From Nitrosospira briensis (GTDB taxonomy: Bacteria > Pseudomonadota > Gammaproteobacteria > Burkholderiales > Nitrosomonadaceae), in contig NZ_FOVJ01000001.1 of the NCBI RefSeq assembly GCF_900115125.1, positions 715,852 to 779,851 on the forward strand: a DNA stretch of 64,000 nucleotides. The letters are read 5' to 3'. Shown here one piece after another: positions 8,862 through 17,832 of the stretch; within the stretch, counting starts at the first letter, position 1; each line of letters begins with the position of its first letter. The translations under genes were made by a program, and so were the position numbers. A model generated the notes under the pieces. The model did not search any database and was not told the origin of the DNA. It saw only the letters and a program-made list of their open reading frames with translations.

Positions 8862-11800
8862 ATGCAAGATCATGAGAGACGACCCGTCCGGCTGACAAGC
8901 TTCTCGTTCGACCCGCTCACGGAGAAACCTGATGTCCCTGAAGAATTACGAATCAAGAAGATACCGAAAGGCTGTGCCCCTACCATCGTGCAGTTCAAGA
9001 AGTCCCTGACGCGCGAGGAGCGGACTCACATCCAGAATCGATACGGGCTGAAACTTACTGTCTATATTCCTAAGTATGCGTATCTGGAAGAGATGACTGC
9101 CGAAACCCTTGGAAAGCTGTCAGCTGACCCGTTGTTTCGTGCATCCGTTCCCTTTCATCCAGCGTTCAAAATAGCACCTGGCATAGGGGAACGGGGTTTT
9201 CGAACCCCGGAGCGTAAAGAAATCGCCGGCTATTGGCTGCATGTCTTGCTCTTTCCCGAGGCGGACCTCCAAAACATAGCCGAGACACTGGAGAAGCTGG
9301 GGGCATCCCAAATACGGATTATCGACGATCGCAAGATCGGGGGAACCGCGCAAGCGCTCTTCATCGTGCAGTCGCTGGATCTGCTGCCGAAGATCGCGCA
9401 GCTTGATTCGGTCCGGTGGATAGAGGAGGTGGCAGAGCATATCGAGGACAACGTCAATGCCGCCGGCACGATCCAGTCCGGAACCGCGAATAACCCCGTA
9501 ATCTGGAATCAAGGGTTGCACGGCGAAGGACAGGTTATTGGTCTGATCGACAGCGCTCCTCCTGACATCAACCACTGCTTCTTCCAGGACCCGGTAAATA
9601 ACACTCCGGGTTTGGCTCACCGCAAGATATTACAGATTCGCAACGCCTCCGGGTCTGCCGCGGGTGGTCACGCCACCTTCACTTCCGGCTGCGCAGCAGG
9701 GGATGATTTTAACAATCCTGGTGCTGCAGGCCGCCGCGGAGGCGCGTGGGCAGCGCGACTGGTCTGTGGGAACAATAACGATATCCCGGGCATCAATTCA
9801 ATGCTGGCCGAGCTGAACGCAGCTGCGACCATGGGCGCTGTTGTTCATACCAACAGTTGGCACGACAACACGGCTGGTAGCGGCAACCCGGCAACATACA
9901 ACCAAACGGCAGCGGACGTTGATACCTTTACCTGGAACAACGAGGATCACCTCGTGCTTGGTTCGGCGGGTAACAACGGTGAGGAACAGGGACCGCCAGG
10001 CACAGCCAAGAATGCGATTTGCGTTGGCGCAAGCCAGGCCGACCCTAGCGAGATGAATTTTGGCGACGGAAACCCCGGACCCACAGCCGATGGGCGGAGC
10101 AAGCCGGACTTGATGGCTCCGGGATGTGGCATCCAGTCGGCAACTGTAAGTACGGCTTGTGGAACTGGTCCCCGCTCCGCATGCGCTACGAGCTACGCGA
10201 CGCCGCACACCGCAGCTGCCGCTATTTTGGCGCGTCAGTACTTTGCCGAAGGTTGGTATCCCACCGGGACACCTCAACCACAACATGCCTTCGTCCCTTC
10301 TGGGGCGCTGCTTAAAGCGCTGCTGCTCAACTCAACCATCGACATGACCGGCGTCGCGGGATATCCCAGTAATCTGGAAGGCTGGGGCCTGGTGCAACTT
10401 GACAACGCCCTTTCCTTTCCCGGTAGTGCGAGCGATCTCCGTGTATGGGACATCCGTCATGCCAGTGGACTCTTCACCGGGGATACGCACGAATATCATG
10501 TCGACGTCGCAACCAGCACCCAGCCCCTGAAGGTAACCCTGGTTTGGAGCGAGCCACCCGGCGCCGCAGCCAGTGCCAGCCCGGTCGTCAACAACCTGGA
10601 TCTGGAAGTGCTGTCACCAGACCGCACTCAAACCTTCCGTGGCAATGTCTTTGCAGGAGGGGTGTCAGTCACTGGCGGAGCGCCGGATACTCTCAACAAT
10701 GTGGAGATGGCGCTCATCACCGCACCGACGACCGGCGACTGGGCGATCCGCGTGATCGGTACGGAGGTCAATGTCGGTAACCCTGGGCAAGGTTACGCTG
10801 TCGTGGTTACCGCGGATATCCTCGACCCACTTGCAACCGCCATTGCGGACGATGGTAATTTTGGCGATGTCTGTCTGGGGTCGTTTGCTGACCAAATGCT
10901 GACCATCAATAACAGGAGTTCGTCTGCGTCATTGGAAATATCCGGCATCAACTCGTCCTCGCCTGATTTCCTGACGCCAAGTGTCATCTCTTATCCGCTC
11001 GTTGTCGGGCCCCAAGATTCCATTAATGTAATCATCCGCTTTCAACCGACGAACTTTGGACCCAAAGCCGCCACACTTTCGGTGATCAGTGATGACCCTG
11101 CCAGTCCGCACACCATTGACGTCACCGGGGATGCGCCGGCGCCTCGCCTGGTTCTGGTGGCCGCGAACGCCGGTAACTTTGGGAGAGTTTGTGTGGGCTC
11201 TTTCGTGGATGAACCGCTGATCTTGAGCAATAGCGGCAAATGCACTCTCTCGGTTAACAGCATTACTTCCTCCTCTGGTGAGTTCGTCGTCCCACAAGTG
11301 TTGTCCTACCCGGTAACCATCGGAGCCGGAAACTTTCTGCCTGTACCCATCCGCTTTGAGCCAGGCAGCTTCGGTCCCAAGTCTGCCACGCTCACAGTGA
11401 TCAGCGATGATCCAGTCAGTCCACACACAATCGACGTCTCAGGCGAGGCACCTGCTGGCAAGCTCGCAATTACTGGATCGCTGTGTTTCGGCGCGGTAAG
11501 GGCCTGTTGTACTGCGGAGCGCACCATCTCGATCTGTAATACCGGCGATTGCAAATTGCACGTGACGAGCGTTGCATTCAAGCGGAAGAGCCGCCACTTG
11601 AAGTTGGTCAATAATCCCTTCCCAGCGACCCTGCACCCCGGCGCTTGCTTAGGCATCGTCATTCGCTACAAGGCCACCGAAAAATGTTCGAAGTGTTCCG
11701 AACTGGTCGTTACCAGTGATGATCCCATTACTCCCATCAAGATTCTGGAGGTGATGGCTTACACAATTTGGAGCGATTGCAGCTGCAAGCAACACTGTGA

Positions 11801-11921
11801 GGCGTGTCGCAACGGATGCTGCGAAAAGCGCCATGCCGAATGTTGCTCTCCAGAGTGCTATGAGGACTGTTGTGATGACGATGACGATAACGGTCGACAT
11901 GAAGGGGAGGATGATTATTAA
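8862..11921 (+). CDS. Large S8 subtilase with two ASH-like beta domains and Cys/Asp-rich tail
   Basis: A 1019-residue protein. Residues about 200-500 form a subtilisin-type protease with catalytic Asp230 (GLIDSAPP), His270 (GGHATFTSG) and Ser444 (ATSYATPH), plus an oxyanion-hole segment GSAGNNGEE near 370. A jelly-roll-like domain follows (VTLVWSEPPGA), as in KP-43-type proteases. Then come two close repeats of an ASH/'choice-of-anchor D' domain (DDGNFGDVCLGSFADQML and NAGNFGRVCVGSFVDEPL; each ends SDDPxSPHTID) and a third diverged unit. The last 50 residues hold 11 cysteines and a run of Asp. No signal peptide is visible at the N-terminus. An AAGGAGG ribosome binding site supports the start. 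Protease call is sure; location and substrate are unknown. Confidence 0.92.
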   Translation: MQDHERRPVRLTSFSFDPLTEKPDVPEELRIKKIPKGCAPTIVQFKKSLTREERTHIQNRYGLKLTVYIPKYAYLEEMTAETLGKLSADPLFRASVPFHPAFKIAPGIGERGFRTPERKEIAGYWLHVLLFPEADLQNIAETLEKLGASQIRIIDDRKIGGTAQALFIVQSLDLLPKIAQLDSVRWIEEVAEHIEDNVNAAGTIQSGTANNPVIWNQGLHGEGQVIGLIDSAPPDINHCFFQDPVNNTPGLAHRKILQIRNASGSAAGGHATFTSGCAAGDDFNNPGAAGRRGGAWAARLVCGNNNDIPGINSMLAELNAAATMGAVVHTNSWHDNTAGSGNPATYNQTAADVDTFTWNNEDHLVLGSAGNNGEEQGPPGTAKNAICVGASQADPSEMNFGDGNPGPTADGRSKPDLMAPGCGIQSATVSTACGTGPRSACATSYATPHTAAAAILARQYFAEGWYPTGTPQPQHAFVPSGALLKALLLNSTIDMTGVAGYPSNLEGWGLVQLDNALSFPGSASDLRVWDIRHASGLFTGDTHEYHVDVATSTQPLKVTLVWSEPPGAAASASPVVNNLDLEVLSPDRTQTFRGNVFAGGVSVTGGAPDTLNNVEMALITAPTTGDWAIRVIGTEVNVGNPGQGYAVVVTADILDPLATAIADDGNFGDVCLGSFADQMLTINNRSSSASLEISGINSSSPDFLTPSVISYPLVVGPQDSINVIIRFQPTNFGPKAATLSVISDDPASPHTIDVTGDAPAPRLVLVAANAGNFGRVCVGSFVDEPLILSNSGKCTLSVNSITSSSGEFVVPQVLSYPVTIGAGNFLPVPIRFEPGSFGPKSATLTVISDDPVSPHTIDVSGEAPAGKLAITGSLCFGAVRACCTAERTISICNTGDCKLHVTSVAFKRKSRHLKLVNNPFPATLHPGACLGIVIRYKATEKCSKCSELVVTSDDPITPIKILEVMAYTIWSDCSCKQHCEACRNGCCEKRHAECCSPECYEDCCDDDDDNGRHEGEDDY

Positions 11922-12093
11922 CCCCAGGTATCTCACGAGACAAAGCTCTTGCGGCCGGGTCTCACTCCCCTGCCGATGAAATGCTGAAATGACGCTCGAT
12001 CTCAATACCTATCTCGTGCGCAACAGGACTGCGGCGTTTTTCTCCCGGTTGCTTGGAATTGCCGGCTCTTGAACGGCACGGCAGGAGGTCATG

Positions 12094-13044
12094 ATGAACA
12101 GACGCATGCTCGGCCGAACGGGCCTTGAAATCGCACCGCTGGTTTTTGGCGGCAATGTGTTTGGCTGGACTGTTGATCAACAAACATCTTTCGCACTTCT
12201 TGACCGTTTCGTCGACGCAGGTTTCAATGCCATCGACACCGCTGATGCCTACTCCACGTGGGTGCATGGCAATCAGGGCGGCGAATCGGAAACGATAATA
12301 GGCAACTGGTTGAAAATCTTGCCAGCCCGCCGCGAGAAAATCATCATCATCACCAAGGTAGGCTCAAGGCTTGCGGAAGATAAGCAGGGCCTGTCGGCCA
12401 AGTACATCATGACAGCGGTTGAAGATTCCTTGCGCCGGCTGCAAACGGATTACATCGATCTTTACCTGAGCCACAAACCGGATACCGAAACGCCGATCGA
12501 GGAAACATTGCGTGCTTACGACAAACTCATCCAGCAAGGCAAGGTAAAAGCAATTGGCGCGTCCAACTACAGCGCAAATCAGTTGCACGAAGCATTAACG
12601 GTTGCAGCGGATCAGGGATTCGCACGCTATGAAGTTCTGGAGCCAGAATACAACCTGTATGACCGCAGTGGCTACGAAAGGGAGTTGCGTGATTTGTGTA
12701 TCGGAGAAGGCTTGGGAGTTATCACTTATTACAGTCTGGCATCCGGCTTCCTGTCCGGTAAATATCGTTCCCATGACGATCTCGGGAAAAGTGTTCGCGG
12801 TCAAGGCGCAAGCAAATATCTGAATGATCGCGGCTTTCGCATCCTGGACGCGCTCGATAACGTGGCGAAAGCTCATAACGCAGCACCGGCCGAAGTGGCA
12901 CTGGCTTGGTTGATAGCTCGCGAAGGCGTTACCGCACCGATTGCCAGTGCAACGAATATTCAGCAGCTTGAAAGCCTTATCCGGGCTGTGGACCTCACCC
13001 TCTCTGCTTCGGATATTGAACTGTTGACTGCGGCAAGCGACTAG
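12094..13044 (+). CDS. Aldo/keto reductase
   Basis: A 316-residue NADPH-dependent aldo/keto reductase with the (beta/alpha)8 barrel signature. The catalytic tetrad is visible as Asp48 and Tyr53 (NAIDTADAYSTW), Lys88 (IITKVG) and His127 (LYLSHKPD). The NADPH-binding C-terminal part includes APIASATNIQQLESLI. Two ATGs are adjacent at 12091 and 12094. The AGGAGG at 12083-12088 is only two bases from the first and five from the second, so the second is preferred. Substrates of such enzymes are aldehydes or ketones; the specific one cannot be told. Transcribed alone. Confidence 0.92.
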   Translation: MNRRMLGRTGLEIAPLVFGGNVFGWTVDQQTSFALLDRFVDAGFNAIDTADAYSTWVHGNQGGESETIIGNWLKILPARREKIIIITKVGSRLAEDKQGLSAKYIMTAVEDSLRRLQTDYIDLYLSHKPDTETPIEETLRAYDKLIQQGKVKAIGASNYSANQLHEALTVAADQGFARYEVLEPEYNLYDRSGYERELRDLCIGEGLGVITYYSLASGFLSGKYRSHDDLGKSVRGQGASKYLNDRGFRILDALDNVAKAHNAAPAEVALAWLIAREGVTAPIASATNIQQLESLIRAVDLTLSASDIELLTAASD

Positions 13045-13108
13045 AAGCCACAAGGGTACTTTAAGCGGTGAGGCATCTTCCCAACGGTATTTGCACGCAT
13101 AGCACGCG

Positions 13109-15367
13109 CTAAAAAGCATAACTCGCGTTCAGACCCACGATGAAGTTTCGCCCTGGCGCCGGTTCATAAAAACGGCCGTTGCCTTCATTTACGATCACGG
13201 ACCCCACATACCGCGTACCGGTTACGTTGTCTACGCGCACGAATTCGCTGAACTTCCAGCGCCCGATCTGATGAGAATAAACGAGCCGGACATTGGCCAT
13301 GGCATACTGTTTGGCGGCCTCGGCGTTGACATCATTAACGAAAATCTTGTCTCGATAGATTGCTTCCACTACCGCCGAAAAACCTGGCAACCCGCGCCGC
13401 CACGCAATTTCTCCATAGGCAGTGTTGCGTGGAACGCCTGGAAGAAAATTGCCTGCTGCGACAGTTACCGGCGGTAGCGTCGCCCTTGGGCTATAGGTGA
13501 AGGAATCCTGAAATTTGGCATCGAGATAGGTGTAGGATAAATAAGCGGAAAGGTCAGCATTAAAACGATGGTCCGCTGAAAGTTCTACTCCGCGACGTCT
13601 GGTGTCGGCTGCGTTTTGAAATGTAGCGCGGCCTCCCGAATTGGTTGCAGGCAGGATTTCACCGGTAACATGGGTCTCGAAAAGCGCAAGGTTTACACGC
13701 GTATTATCTGTGGCCAGCCACTTGACACCTGCTTCGACATTGCGGCTCTTGCTCGGCCGAAGTCCGAAATTCAGGCCGGATGCACCGTCGGGCCTGTAGG
13801 CAAATTCGGTAAATGTAGGGGTCTCGAAACCCGTTCCCCCGCTGACGTACAGATTGAGTCTGTCCGTCGCCCTGTACAGCAGCCCCATTACCGGAAGTAC
13901 ATTGCGGAAGGTCATGCTGCCGCTATCATCGCCGTTGCCTCCGTTGCCTGTACGAATAAAGAAATCTTCTGATTTGAATTTTACTTCCGTATGACGCACC
14001 CCCGCAGAGAGTGACCAGGATGGCGTGAATTTCCACTCGGCCTGCGCATACTGACTGAAACTGGTGACCGTATCATTCTCGTTGCGGCGAAGATTACCGC
14101 GCACACCCAATGTTGTGCCGGAGAAATTCTCGAATCCCTTGCGCCGCTCCCTGGATATCTCATAATCGACACCCGCACTCAGCGTCAGCGGCCGCGAACC
14201 GCCACTCCGATGCATCCATCGCAGGCCCAGCCCGCCAAATTCTCTATCCAGATCTATCACGCCCCCGGAACTGGTAACCGGGATTTGCGCCCCGAGCGGT
14301 ACGGCAAGAAACTGCTCGATTCGCCGCGTTCCCCCATACCCGATCAGCTTGATAGTGTTGGCGGCAGAAAATCTATATTCATAAACAAGACCGCCCTGCG
14401 TATTGTCGATGCTTTTACGGGTGTTGAAGGTGGTAGCGCTTGAATCCACCTGGCGAGGGTTCGCGAGCACCTGGGCGCGGGTAAGGCCCAGTGGATCCTG
14501 TGTATTGCCTTGATGCAGCTCGTTGACTATCAAGGTAAGTCTGGAGTCATCATTAAATTGGTAAGTCAGTTTTGCGTTCGCCTGATAGCGGGTGGCCGCA
14601 CTATGCCTTCGGTAGCCATCTGTCTGAAAACGGGAAACGTCGACTACGTAGTTGAACGGCCCTGCCGTTCCGCGTGCTCCATCCGCACCGCCTGTTCCGC
14701 CGAGCGAGCCGCCCAGCTTGACCTCGCCGCGAATTGTGCCATAGCTGCCCCCGAGCACCGAACCGGATAGCGTCGTTGCCGCGGGACCATCCTCCGTGAA
14801 TGCCTGTATCACCCCGCCTGAGGCATTGCCATAGATAGCGGAGAAGGGGCCGCGTAATACTTCGATGCGTTTAGCCGAACCAAGATTGATGTTGGCTGCC
14901 TGGCCCTGCCCGTCCGGCATGCTGGCAGGAATTTCGTCGACGATGATGCGTATGCCGCGAATGCCAAACGTGGAGCGTGCGCCAAAGCCACGGCTCGAAA
15001 CCTGTAAATCCTGTGCGTAATTTTGCCGGTTTTGGATGACCAGGCCGGGAACGCGAGATAGTGCCTCAGATAAATTGACTCGCGGCTGCGCTTCCTGGAT
15101 AACCAACGCTTCCACCACATCAACAGACATGGGCAATGAAAAACTCGATCGTTCAATGCGGGTGCCGCTAATGACAACAGGGTCAAGGATCGGCAGAACA
15201 CTTGCCGGGGATGGGTCCTGCTGAGCGGCAGATGGAGCGGTCAACTCGGCGCCCGGCTGTGCAAAGGCGTAGCCCGATGCCGAAACCAGGACAGGCAGGA
15301 GAACGACAACGGCAACCGGTAGCGGGGGCGGCGCTTTCAATGTCTTTTGCTTTTCACGCCGATACAT
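13109..15367 (-). CDS. TonB-dependent outer-membrane receptor
   Basis: A 752-residue receptor. It has a signal peptide (about 1-37, ending YAFAQ), a TonB box-like segment (DPVVISGTRIE), a plug domain (LSEALSRVPGLVIQNRQNYA; SSRGFGARSTFGIRGIRIIV; IEVLRGPFSAIYGNASGGVI) and a 22-strand barrel ending in GLNASYAF with the terminal Phe typical of outer-membrane barrels. The ATG at 15367 is preferred over the overlapping GTG one codon upstream. The plug is nearest to ferric-siderophore/citrate-type receptors, but the ligand cannot be assigned. No Fur box was seen in the short upstream region. It is divergent from a small hypothetical gene. Confidence 0.93.
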   Translation of the reverse strand: MYRREKQKTLKAPPPLPVAVVVLLPVLVSASGYAFAQPGAELTAPSAAQQDPSPASVLPILDPVVISGTRIERSSFSLPMSVDVVEALVIQEAQPRVNLSEALSRVPGLVIQNRQNYAQDLQVSSRGFGARSTFGIRGIRIIVDEIPASMPDGQGQAANINLGSAKRIEVLRGPFSAIYGNASGGVIQAFTEDGPAATTLSGSVLGGSYGTIRGEVKLGGSLGGTGGADGARGTAGPFNYVVDVSRFQTDGYRRHSAATRYQANAKLTYQFNDDSRLTLIVNELHQGNTQDPLGLTRAQVLANPRQVDSSATTFNTRKSIDNTQGGLVYEYRFSAANTIKLIGYGGTRRIEQFLAVPLGAQIPVTSSGGVIDLDREFGGLGLRWMHRSGGSRPLTLSAGVDYEISRERRKGFENFSGTTLGVRGNLRRNENDTVTSFSQYAQAEWKFTPSWSLSAGVRHTEVKFKSEDFFIRTGNGGNGDDSGSMTFRNVLPVMGLLYRATDRLNLYVSGGTGFETPTFTEFAYRPDGASGLNFGLRPSKSRNVEAGVKWLATDNTRVNLALFETHVTGEILPATNSGGRATFQNAADTRRRGVELSADHRFNADLSAYLSYTYLDAKFQDSFTYSPRATLPPVTVAAGNFLPGVPRNTAYGEIAWRRGLPGFSAVVEAIYRDKIFVNDVNAEAAKQYAMANVRLVYSHQIGRWKFSEFVRVDNVTGTRYVGSVIVNEGNGRFYEPAPGRNFIVGLNASYAF

Positions 15368-15544
15368 CACGGCATAATAGCTCTACTGTCACACATCTAT
15401 CAACCTGCGCTGCCAGGTACGGGCAGGGATCGAGATACCGCCCGTACAGCTGAATGTAAACCTTATATAACCTTGTCTCCAAAGTCTTTACAGCGAATCA
15501 CAGTTAAGATACGATCGAGTCTCATTTGCAATGGAGACAAAACC

Positions 15545-15799
15545 ATGACAACCCCGGCGCTTAACGATACCCAAACCGCTGAAGCTCATACAGACGCATT
15601 GAAAGCCCTTGTCACTGCTCTGGGCTGGCAAATCGACCCCGTACGTCTCCATGCGGATCTTCAGGCTATTGCCAACGTCACCAGAAGAAGCGGCCACGGC
15701 GCATCGGCAGGGCTTATAGACGAGCTTGCGCATACTGTCGAGGTCAGGCTGCTTACAACGAAGGCAACCATCGAGCGCACAGTAGTGCCCTTTGGCTGA
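15545..15799 (+). CDS. Small hypothetical protein
   Basis: An 84-residue soluble protein (starts MTTPALNDTQTAEAHTDALK, later LHADLQAIANVTRRSGHGAS) with no recognised domain. The ATG is preceded by GGAG at a suitable distance. An upstream extension in the same frame lacks a ribosome binding site and reads as non-coding. It is divergent from the TonB receptor gene and shares about 175 bases of regulatory space with it. Confidence 0.5.
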   Translation: MTTPALNDTQTAEAHTDALKALVTALGWQIDPVRLHADLQAIANVTRRSGHGASAGLIDELAHTVEVRLLTTKATIERTVVPFG

Positions 15800-15888
15800 T
15801 ATCAGCCTCTTGCGCAAATGAGCCTAAGGCGCCGATACAGCGCATAGGCCACGAACGGTCTGATTTTTTTGCCGGCGCTTATTCGCCC

Positions 15889-15920
15889 TCTTATTCACCT
15901 TGCGAGGGGGGTGAATAAGA
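15889..15920. terminator. Stem-loop, possible bidirectional terminator
   Basis: An 11-bp perfect inverted repeat, TCTTATTCACC and GGTGAATAAGA, with a 10-base loop. It sits between the rightward small hypothetical gene and the leftward secreted gene. There is no clean T-run directly after the stem, so it may be a weak terminator or another structured element. Confidence 0.4.
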
Positions 15921-16007
15921 AGGCGCAGGGTACGAATATTAAAACTGACCTGGGGCTGCTGGTCTATACCACTCGCTATATCGACCCGCTACACGGTAAT
16001 GCCCTCA

Positions 16008-16415
16008 TTAGTAACCTGCGCCACCCGGCATGGACCCAATCGGAGGAGCCATGGAAGGGGAAGAAGGTGAGCGTTGCTCTGCCTTTTTCTTTGCAGCGGT
16101 AACCTCCTTATTCATCTTTTCTACCGCCTCGTTTATTTTCGCCTGCTCTTGCGTTGCTGCCTGGTTAATGGCTGAGCTGTCTGCATTGGCTTCTTTCACC
16201 ATACAATCATGGTAAGTTTGTATTTGTTGCTGCCAATCGTTTAACTTGCCAATGCTCTGGTTGAAGGCCTCTGCGCTACTTGAGTCGATAACCGGCGCTT
16301 CAGGCATGGTTCCGCATCCACTGGCCGACCAACTGCCGTCTTTCAGAATGCCGGCACTTGCCGTGAATGTGGTAGCGAGCGCGGCAGAAGCGGCGAGAAG
16401 AATGATTCCTTTCAT
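16008..16415 (-). CDS. Small secreted hypothetical protein
   Basis: A 135-residue protein with a clear Sec signal peptide (MKGIILLAASAALATTFTAS, cut near AGI). The mature part has two Cys (SGCGTMPEAP; TYHDCMVKEA) that may form a disulfide, a central coiled-coil-like helix (TQEQAKINEAVEKMNKEVTA) and a Pro/Ser/Gly-rich tail. No family is recognised. It is divergent from the O-antigen ligase-like gene. Confidence 0.7.
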   Translation of the reverse strand: MKGIILLAASAALATTFTASAGILKDGSWSASGCGTMPEAPVIDSSSAEAFNQSIGKLNDWQQQIQTYHDCMVKEANADSSAINQAATQEQAKINEAVEKMNKEVTAAKKKAEQRSPSSPSMAPPIGSMPGGAGY

Positions 16416-16578
16416 AAGGTATTGCCTCCGTTTATGGGAATATTGTTGAATACAGGATCAGAAGATGCCGCAGCAGAAATTTAGCAAGTTATTGGCGTCC
16501 GGATCAAGCAAGAAGGAATATCCGCCATCAATACATATACGCTAACATAGCCGGTTTACAAAACCACATTCCCAAAGC

Positions 16579-17832
16579 GTGTCTACGTTCCGCACCTCGG
16601 CTGGTCTTTCGCAAAGCGGCTTTACATGGCGCGACCTGCTGGCGAAATCCGCACTGCTCTTTTTCGGCATTGCCCTGTGGCACAAGGGATTGAGCTTTTA
16701 CGGCTACTACCTCCTGCCATTAGCCTGGATTCTGGACGGAGGTTTGGGCCGGTTCAGGCAGATAATGAATGAGCCGCTGGTTGTCGCCCTGCTTGTTCTG
16801 TGTTTTGTCCTTGCCTTGGGAATTCTCTGGAGCGAATCCCCTAAGCTTGGATTCAAGGTTTGGCGGCGATACTTCGCATTCCTGGTTTTTATCCCTTATT
16901 TATCCCTTTTGAATAAAGAGCGATTACTGTGGGCAATTGGCGGTTTGCTCACTGGTTATTTTGGCGCTCTGATAATGGGCGTTTATCAGTGGAAAATCTT
17001 GGGAGTACAAGGTATTCCGCCTCTCGGAATGCCTTATCTGCATTTCTCCTCAATGCTTGGGATTGGAGTTTTACTGGCCCTTTATCTTTCTAGCAAAAGC
17101 GAAAACCGTAAAACACAGTCATTCTTATGGCTACTAGTAGTTTCTTTACTGTTCATCCAGTTGAATCAGAATGCTCGTGGAATTCTCATTGCCACCCTTT
17201 TATCATCTACGCTTTTACTTTTGCTGCTTCATAAAAAAGAAATCCGAACACTTCTCGCCGTTATGGTGTCCCTAGCCATCGTAATTGGGGTATTTGGATA
17301 CAATAGCACTAGCTTCCATGAAAGGCTGGCGCAAGCTGAGCGCGACTTGGAAATGTCTAAACTAGGGCGGTACGACACCAGTCTGGGTTATCGTCTTGCC
17401 CTATGGGACATAGGCATACACGGGATTGCGGAACGCCCGTTTTTAGGCCATGGTACGGGTATGGCGGCAGCCTATTTCGATAAAAACATCGAGACCTACA
17501 AGGGTGGCCTCTACAAGGAGTTGCAAGGCTTTTCGCCAACTTACCATTACCATAACGATTGGATTGAAATCGGAATGCACATCGGCTTGCTTGGCTTTTT
17601 GGCTTATGCTTTCTTGTTATGGGGTTGGTTTCAAACTTTCAAAGCACATCGGTTAGCAATCTTGGGAGCTGCATTGATCTGTTTTATTTTTCTCTCGGGC
17701 CTGACCGATAATCTCGTTTTTTTCCGGCAAACGTTTTATCTGCTCCTTGTCATTACCGCCATCGGTATAAGTTGGCATAAGGCACATAAAACAGTTATTC
17801 GGCAAACAGAAACATGTCGTACAGCTGCCTAA
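16579..17832 (+). CDS. O-antigen ligase-like polytopic membrane protein (Wzy_C)
   Basis: A 417-residue protein with about ten membrane segments and the Wzy_C signature region: QLNQNARGILIATLLSSTLL, a periplasmic loop with RPFLGHGTGM, and YHYHNDWIEIGMHIGLLGFL with the conserved His. WaaL-type ligases move O-antigen from undecaprenyl diphosphate to the lipid A core in the inner membrane; related proteins polymerise exopolysaccharide or glycosylate pilin. The start is a GTG at 16579 with a weak ribosome binding site. The stop overlaps the next gene by one base (TAATG). AT-richer than the genes to its left. Family call is sure; ligase versus polymerase is not settled. Confidence 0.82.
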   Translation: MSTFRTSAGLSQSGFTWRDLLAKSALLFFGIALWHKGLSFYGYYLLPLAWILDGGLGRFRQIMNEPLVVALLVLCFVLALGILWSESPKLGFKVWRRYFAFLVFIPYLSLLNKERLLWAIGGLLTGYFGALIMGVYQWKILGVQGIPPLGMPYLHFSSMLGIGVLLALYLSSKSENRKTQSFLWLLVVSLLFIQLNQNARGILIATLLSSTLLLLLLHKKEIRTLLAVMVSLAIVIGVFGYNSTSFHERLAQAERDLEMSKLGRYDTSLGYRLALWDIGIHGIAERPFLGHGTGMAAAYFDKNIETYKGGLYKELQGFSPTYHYHNDWIEIGMHIGLLGFLAYAFLLWGWFQTFKAHRLAILGAALICFIFLSGLTDNLVFFRQTFYLLLVITAIGISWHKAHKTVIRQTETCRTAA

